Shown here piece by piece: positions 7,280 through 11,907 of a stretch of DNA of 11,907 nucleotides. Position 1 is the first letter of the stretch. Each line of letters begins with the position of its first letter. Both the position numbers and the translations under genes were made by a program. The stretch is from Sphingomonadaceae bacterium. Lineage in GTDB: Bacteria > Pseudomonadota > Alphaproteobacteria > Sphingomonadales > Sphingomonadaceae. The notes below the pieces were generated by a model, which was given only the letters and a program-made list of their open reading frames with translations, was not told the origin of the DNA and ran no database searches. Where the stretch lies: the NCBI GenBank assembly GCA_019245455.1, contig JAFARM010000053.1:1-11907 (forward strand), in the 5' to 3' direction.

Positions 7280-7990
7280 TTATGCCGGCTTCCTGCAGCG
7301 ATACGCGAACTGATCCGTGTGCCCGCGGATCGCCGGATCGAACACGTTCTTGCTGTGGTCGTCGGCCGGGTTCGCGAGCACCTTGGTTTCGCCGTCGAAG
7401 ACGAAGCCGGCGGCTGTTACCTCGGCCTTGACCACCGCGGGGTCGATGCGATGCAGCGTGCTTGTCACGTTCGCCGGTGCACCCGGTGCTGCGACGTGAT
7501 CGACGATGACATAATAGCCGCCTGGCTTCAGCGCATTGAAGATCGCCTTGTTGACCGCCGGCAGCATTTCGGGCGGCGCGTTGTGGATGTCGTGGTAGTT
7601 CTGGGCGGTCCACACGACATCGGCACCGCGCACCGCAGGATCGGTGAGGTTGGCGATCACCGTGACGTTGCCGTACGTCGCATTGAGCGCGCCGATCGCC
7701 GCAGCACCAGCGGGATCGTGTTCGGCGGCGATGGTCGGCACGTCGGCGACGACGGTGCCGCCGGGCTTGACGGCCGCCGCGAACATTCGCGTGAAATAGC
7801 CGTGGCCGGGGATGAAATCGACGACCTTCATGCCCGGCCCGATGTGGGCGAAGGCGAGCATCTCGGCTGGACGGCGCGCGGGGTCGCGAGCGATGTCCTC
7901 GGCCGGGCGGTTGGGGTCGGCCGGCAGGGGCTGGGCGAAGGCCGCTCCGGCGATCGTCGCGGCGAACAGGCAGGCGGTCAGACGGCGCAT
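7280..7990 (-). CDS. Exported class I SAM-dependent methyltransferase-fold protein
   Basis: The 236-residue protein starts at 7990 (stop TAA 7282-7280). GGGGAG lies 7-8 bases upstream of that ATG and the N-terminus is a clear signal peptide: MRR, hydrophobic 4-17, cleavage expected after AFA (residue 19). An upstream in-frame ATG at 8032 would put a basic stretch before the signal and lacks this support. The mature part has motif I as VVDFIPGHGYFT (56-67), motif II-like GGTVVADV (77-84), NYHDIHN (131-137), and LKPGGYYVIVDH (154-165). These are hallmarks of a methyltransferase-like family repeatedly found with export signals. Substrate is unknown, and because SAM is cytoplasmic its activity after export is an open question. 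It may share a transcript with the unknown membrane protein 57 bases upstream. Confidence 0.85.
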   Translation of the reverse strand: MRRLTACLFAATIAGAAFAQPLPADPNRPAEDIARDPARRPAEMLAFAHIGPGMKVVDFIPGHGYFTRMFAAAVKPGGTVVADVPTIAAEHDPAGAAAIGALNATYGNVTVIANLTDPAVRGADVVWTAQNYHDIHNAPPEMLPAVNKAIFNALKPGGYYVIVDHVAAPGAPANVTSTLHRIDPAVVKAEVTAAGFVFDGETKVLANPADDHSKNVFDPAIRGHTDQFAYRCRKPA

Positions 7991-8047
7991 GGTTGATCTC
8001 CCCTTATTTCGCCCGCCCTTACGCTTACGCAACGAGGGTGCGAAGCC

Positions 8048-8635
8048 CTATCGCACATTCGGCAGGCTCTTGACGAAGCGCGCGTCGGCCAAAGCCTGCA
8101 GGTCGCCGCCGCCGCGCCGAACCAGGCTGATGCCTTCGATGGTGACGACGTCGGGCCGCAGCAGCCGCGCGTGGAGCGAATAGCCGAGGTCATACAGCGC
8201 CAAGTCGGTCGCCGTCAGCGCGCCGGCGACGTAGGTCGTCTCGATGACGACCGGCAGGCGATGGCGGCCACTGTGCAGCTTCACGTCCTTCAGTGCGGAA
8301 CGGAGACCGGCTTCGAACCAGATGGCGTCGATGTGCGGGTTGCCCGTCGTCTCGACCGCGTCGGCTTTGACCATCGTCGGGAAGCGAACCGACTGTGTCT
8401 GCACGACCTGATCGGCACCGGCCGCCTTCAGCGCGATACGGTCGCCGCCGCGATCGACGGTGCCGGTCAGCGTCAGCGGCGCGATCCGCGCGGGAGGCGG
8501 CGCGGCGGTCGCCGCCTTGCGCTCCTGGTGCGTGTCCCAGTAGCTGAGCGCCGAGACGATCAGCGCGCAGATGCCGACGATCTCGCCCAAGGTGATCCAG
8601 CGGCGGCGCGAGCGCGCCTGTTCTGATTCGCTCAT
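8048..8635 (-). CDS. Single-pass membrane protein of unknown function
   Basis: I do not recognise this 195-residue protein. The start at 8635 gives MSESEQARSRRRW followed by one transmembrane helix (about 14-32, ITLGEIVGICALIVSALSY), with basic residues before it, so the C-terminal part (33-195) should face the periplasm. After a Pro/Ala linker (41-53) comes a beta-rich domain containing LTLTGTVDRGGDRIAL and VVQTQSVRFPT. Later segments are LHSGRHRLPVVIETTYVAG and a C-terminal RRGGGDLQALADARFVKSL. No clear Shine-Dalgarno precedes the start. A 52-codon open frame at 8790-8632 ends by overlapping this start (ATGA), and may be a leader or chance. The gene lies between amtB's terminator and the exported methyltransferase and is probably expressed separately from amtB. 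Confidence 0.75.
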   Translation of the reverse strand: MSESEQARSRRRWITLGEIVGICALIVSALSYWDTHQERKAATAAPPPARIAPLTLTGTVDRGGDRIALKAAGADQVVQTQSVRFPTMVKADAVETTGNPHIDAIWFEAGLRSALKDVKLHSGRHRLPVVIETTYVAGALTATDLALYDLGYSLHARLLRPDVVTIEGISLVRRGGGDLQALADARFVKSLPNVR

Positions 8636-8829
8636 CGCCGGCTGCGCCCGTCGTTCGGGACGCGCCGTGGCCGCCGTAAGTTCGCAAAGTTCACGGTGCC
8701 ACGCTCGTGATCTGGACCCGCGGCGCACCCTGCGACCGGCTCGGGACGCTGGTGGGGAGCGAGGGACAAGGCGGACAGAGCGAACGTCATGCCCGTTATC
8801 TACCTTGGACGCGGGGCTGTAGGACAGGC

Positions 8830-8861
8830 AAAAAAGGGCCGGACGGTCGCCCGTCCGGCCC
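8830..8861 (-). terminator. Strong intrinsic terminator of the glnK-amtB unit
   Basis: Read leftwards, a perfect 10-bp stem (8861-8852 GGGCCGGACG with 8845-8836 CGTCCGGCCC) and 6-base loop (8851-8846) is followed by six T (8835-8830). It lies 28 bases after the amtB stop. The rest of 8636-8888 has no convincing gene apart from a weak 52-codon frame. Confidence 0.93.
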
Positions 8862-8888
8862 AGTCGGTTTTCCTTGGGGAGGAACCGG

Positions 8889-10292
8889 TCAGTAGTTGTA
8901 GGCACGCTCGCCGTGCGCGGTGATGTCGAGGCCCTCGCGCTCGGCATCATCGGCGGGACGCAGGCCGATCGTCTTCTTGAGGAGGAAGAACAGGACGAAC
9001 GACACGCCGCCCGACCACACCAGCGTGATGCCGACCGCCTCGAGCTGGGTGATGAGCTGCGCCGCCATGTCGTAGGTGCCGGCGACGCCCGGGAACTTGG
9101 TATAGTCGACAAAGCCCTGCCCGCCGAGCGACGGCGCGGCGACGATCGCCGTGCCCAATGCGCCGACGATGCCGCCGATGCAGTGGACGCCGAACACGTC
9201 GAGGGTGTCGTCGTACTTGAACATCGCCTTCACCTTCGAAACGAAGAAGAAGCAGATCGGCGACACCACCAGCCCGAGGACGATCGACGTCATCGGCGCG
9301 GCATATCCGCTTGCCGGCGTGATGGCGACGAGCCCGGCGACCGCGCCCGAGGCGGCGCCGAGCATCGACGGCTTGCCGTGGACGAGCTGGTCGACCAGCG
9401 CCCAGCTGACCGCGGCCGCCGCCGTGGCGACGAAGGTGTTGATGAAGGCGACCGCCGTCACCCCGTTCGCCTCGAGGTTCGAGCCGGCGTTGAAGCCGAA
9501 CCAGCCGACCCACAGCAGCGACGCGCCGATCATCGTCATGGTCAGCGAGTGCGGCGGCGTCGCCTCCTTGCCGAAGCCCAGCCGCGGGCCGATGACGATC
9601 GCGCCCATCAGCCCGGCGATGCCGGCGTTGATGTGGACGACGGTGCCGCCGGCGAAGTCGAGTGCGCCCTTCAGCCACAGGTAGCCGCCATCGTTCGGCG
9701 TGTCCGGGATGAAATCGGGCCCGGCGAAGTACCAGACCATGTGCGCGATCGGGAAATAGACGATCGTCATCCAGGCGACCATGAAGATCATCAGCGGCGT
9801 GAAGCGCACCCGCTCGGCGAAGGCACCGACGCTCAGCGCCGGCGTGATGCAGGCGAACGTCATCTGGAAGATGACGTAGGCGTATTCGGGGATGTAGACG
9901 TTGTTTGAGAAGGTCGCGGCGTAGGTCGAGGCGCTGACCCCCATCAGCATCGCCTTGGAGAAGCCGCCGACGAACGGCGAGCCGCCGGTGAACGCCATCG
10001 AATAGCCCCAGCAGCACCAGACCAGCGCGGCGATCGACACGATCATGAACACCTGCATCAGCACGCTGAGCATATTCTTCGTCCGCACCAGCCCGCCGTA
10101 GAACAGGGCGAGCGCCGGCACCGACATCATCAGCACCAGCGCCGACGACACCAGCATCCAGGCGGTGTCTCCCTTGTTGACCATGTCGGCCTGCTGCACC
10201 GCGGTCGGGGCCTTGATGAGGGCGGGCGCGGCCCACGCCGGGGCGGCGGCGAGCGCCGCTCCGACGCCTGCGAGAAATGTCCTGAATTTCAT
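8889..10292 (-). CDS. amtB: Ammonium transporter AmtB
   Basis: This 467-residue inner-membrane ammonium channel has a cleavable-looking signal peptide (1-21, ending AWA) and 11 expected membrane helices. Diagnostic residues are present: the twin pore histidines H220 (GGTVVHINAG) and H370 (DVFGVHCIGG), the Asp of LDFAGG (D212), the pore Phe in FQMTFACI (F146) and in GWFGFNAGSN. The start at 10292 has AAGGGGG 9 bases upstream, which overlaps the glnK stop. It lies 14 bases downstream of glnK, so the two form an operon under the sigma-54 promoter at 10696-10681, ending at the terminator 8861-8830. In the known system, deuridylylated GlnK plugs AmtB when nitrogen is sufficient. The C-terminal tail DDAEREGLDITAHGERAYNY is the conserved cytoplasmic end that contacts GlnK. 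Confidence 0.97.
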   Translation of the reverse strand: MKFRTFLAGVGAALAAAPAWAAPALIKAPTAVQQADMVNKGDTAWMLVSSALVLMMSVPALALFYGGLVRTKNMLSVLMQVFMIVSIAALVWCCWGYSMAFTGGSPFVGGFSKAMLMGVSASTYAATFSNNVYIPEYAYVIFQMTFACITPALSVGAFAERVRFTPLMIFMVAWMTIVYFPIAHMVWYFAGPDFIPDTPNDGGYLWLKGALDFAGGTVVHINAGIAGLMGAIVIGPRLGFGKEATPPHSLTMTMIGASLLWVGWFGFNAGSNLEANGVTAVAFINTFVATAAAAVSWALVDQLVHGKPSMLGAASGAVAGLVAITPASGYAAPMTSIVLGLVVSPICFFFVSKVKAMFKYDDTLDVFGVHCIGGIVGALGTAIVAAPSLGGQGFVDYTKFPGVAGTYDMAAQLITQLEAVGITLVWSGGVSFVLFFLLKKTIGLRPADDAEREGLDITAHGERAYNY

Positions 10293-10306
10293 CGGTATCG
10301 GCCCCC

Positions 10307-10923
<617 letters not shown>

Positions 10924-10933
10924 GACACTCGGT

Positions 10934-11134
10934 CTATTCGTCCGCGAGCAGCGCCCGCGCCGCTGCCTCGTCGGCCTCGTCGACCATCAGCCGGACCCCC
11001 GACACGCCGCTGCCGATGACCGAGGCAATGCCGGCGTCGAACAGCACGGCGTCGATGCCCGCCGCCTCCAGCCGCCCGCGGGCGATGGCGGCGGCGTTGG
11101 CGTCGAACAGGGTGGCGGCGACGACGAGGGGCAT
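10934..11134 (-). CDS. DUF2007 domain protein (putative signal-transducing protein)
   Basis: This 66-residue small cytoplasmic protein has the DUF2007 layout: a beta strand LVVAATLFD, the helix NAAAIARGRLEAAGI, strands AVLFDAG and GVRLMVDEAD, then a helix AAARALLAD. Its fold is ferredoxin-like, as in PII and ACT domains, and its function is unknown. The start chosen at 11134 (MPLVVAA) matches the family; an in-frame ATG at 11182 would add residues encoded by the inverted repeat and is rejected. No good Shine-Dalgarno precedes 11134, because the repeat arm at 11144-11171 sits just upstream. It follows tldD on the same strand. Confidence 0.85.
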   Translation of the reverse strand: MPLVVAATLFDANAAAIARGRLEAAGIDAVLFDAGIASVIGSGVSGVRLMVDEADEAAARALLADE

Positions 11135-11143
11135 CAGGCAGGA

Positions 11144-11213
11144 CCGCTCATGCTGAGCCTGTCGAAGCACGCACCACCCCATGCGCGTGCTTCGACAAGC
11201 TCAGCATGAGCGG
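11144..11213. repeat. 28-bp inverted repeat of a dispersed family (TTCGACAAGCTCAGCATGAG type)
   Basis: Arms 11144-11171 and 11186-11213 are reverse complements over 28 bases with one mismatch, separated by 14 bases. The arm sequence resembles a repeat that is very frequent between genes in alphaproteobacteria, especially sphingomonads (recalled, not searched). It separates tldD from the DUF2007 gene and ends 9 bases before the latter's start, so the hairpin may lower its translation or partly terminate tldD transcription. Confidence 0.85.
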
Positions 11214-11259
11214 CTCGAAAAAGGTCTCGTCACGCCGCCGTGCCGCCGCCCCCGCCGCG

Positions 11260-11907
11260 TCAAGCGGCGGTCCCGCCAACCGTCAGCCCCTCGATCAGCA
11301 GCGTCGGCTGGCCCACCCCCGCCGGCACCGACTGCCCGGCCTTGCCGCAGGTGCCGACGCCCTCGTCGAGCGCGAGGTCGTTGCCGATGGCCTTGACCCG
11401 CGTCAGCACGTCGGGGCCGTTGCCGATCAGGGTCGCCCCCTTGATCGGCGCGCCCAGTCGGCCGTTCTCGATGCGGTACGCCTCGGTGCAGGTGAAGACG
11501 AACTTGCCGCTGGTAATGTCGACCTGCCCGCCGCCGAAGCTCCGGGCATAGATGCCCGACTTCGCCGAGCGCAGGATCTCGCCCGGGTCCTCGGTCCCTG
11601 CCAGCATGAAGGTGTTGGTCATCCGCGGCATCGGCGCGTGGGCGAAGCTCTCGCGCCGGCCGTTACCCGTCGCCGCCACGCCCATCAGCCGCGCGTTCAG
11701 CCGGTCCTGCATATAGCCCTTGAGGATGCCGTTCTCGATCAGCACGGTCTCCTGCGTCGGCGTGCCCTCGTCGTCGATCGAGAGCGAGCCGCGACGATCG
11801 GGGATGGTGCCGTCGTCGATGACCGTGACACCCGGCGCCGCGACGCGCTCGCCCACGCGCCCGCTGAAGGCCGACGTGCCCTTGCGATTGAAGTCGCCTT
11901 CGAGCCC
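11260..11907 (-). CDS. tldD: Metalloprotease TldD, C-terminal part (5' truncated by window)
   Basis: The frame is open to the window edge (first codon 11907-11905) and ends at TGA 11262-11260, giving the last 215 residues of a protein of about 475-480. It begins [20 protein letters not shown], which is highly conserved in TldD. Further markers are [61 protein letters not shown] and [17 protein letters not shown]. The Cys of GTCGKAGQ is probably the third zinc ligand, as in E. coli TldD (position recalled); the HExxxH pair lies outside the window. TldD acts with TldE/PmbA as a heterodimeric cytoplasmic protease that degrades unfolded peptides and matures microcins. The partner gene is not in the window. 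Confidence 0.96.
   Translation of the reverse strand, partial: GLEGDFNRKGTSAFSGRVGERVAAPGVTVIDDGTIPDRRGSLSIDDEGTPTQETVLIENGILKGYMQDRLNARLMGVAATGNGRRESFAHAPMPRMTNTFMLAGTEDPGEILRSAKSGIYARSFGGGQVDITSGKFVFTCTEAYRIENGRLGAPIKGATLIGNGPDVLTRVKAIGNDLALDEGVGTCGKAGQSVPAGVGQPTLLIEGLTVGGTAA

Noticed and set aside
8636..9112. Upstream extension of the unknown membrane protein gene to 9112
   Set aside because: It crosses the amtB terminator and the 3' end of amtB; the start at 8635 gives a normal anchor topology.

Overview
The window is GC-rich DNA with tight gene packing, several ATGA start/stop overlaps and short dispersed inverted repeats. The protein set includes a GlnD with alphaproteobacterial features, a single-chain methylmalonyl-CoA mutase, glnK-amtB, tldD, a DUF2007 protein and a pirin. 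This suggests an alphaproteobacterium, most likely of the Sphingomonadales. The taxonomy is inferred from style and gene content; there is no rRNA or other marker here.

Layout. Bases 1-7147 are read rightwards: the 3' part of glnD; an intergenic pair of inverted repeats; methylmalonyl-CoA mutase (scpA); a peptidoglycan-hydrolase-like protein related to the C-terminal domain of VgrG3; an LprI/DUF1311-type exported protein; a pirin; a TIGR01244/DUF442 rhodanese/phosphatase-fold protein; a small membrane-anchored protein; and a sterol desaturase-family membrane hydroxylase. Bases 7280-11907 are read leftwards: tldD (3' part), a DUF2007 protein, glnK, amtB, an unknown single-pass membrane protein, and an exported methyltransferase-fold protein. 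The two blocks converge at a hairpin-rich repeat at 7151-7276.

How the genes work together. GlnD is the enzyme that uridylylates PII proteins. GlnK here keeps the target Tyr51, and glnK-amtB sits behind a near-perfect sigma-54 promoter at 10696-10681, so a modifier, its target and the ammonium channel lie within 11 kb. A strong intrinsic terminator closes the glnK-amtB unit at 8861-8830.

The most unusual part is 3298-4585. A putative muramidase without a signal peptide, with a His/Pro-rich N-terminus, overlaps scpA by 4 bases. It is followed, with a 44-base overlap, by a Sec-exported protein of the lysozyme-inhibitor LprI family. A cytoplasmic cell-wall hydrolase next to a periplasmic candidate inhibitor is the arrangement expected for an effector/immunity pair, but no VgrG, Hcp or PAAR gene is visible. 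GC content drops sharply inside the hydrolase gene, which suggests its catalytic part was acquired. No rRNA, tRNA, CRISPR array, transposase or phage integrase was seen.
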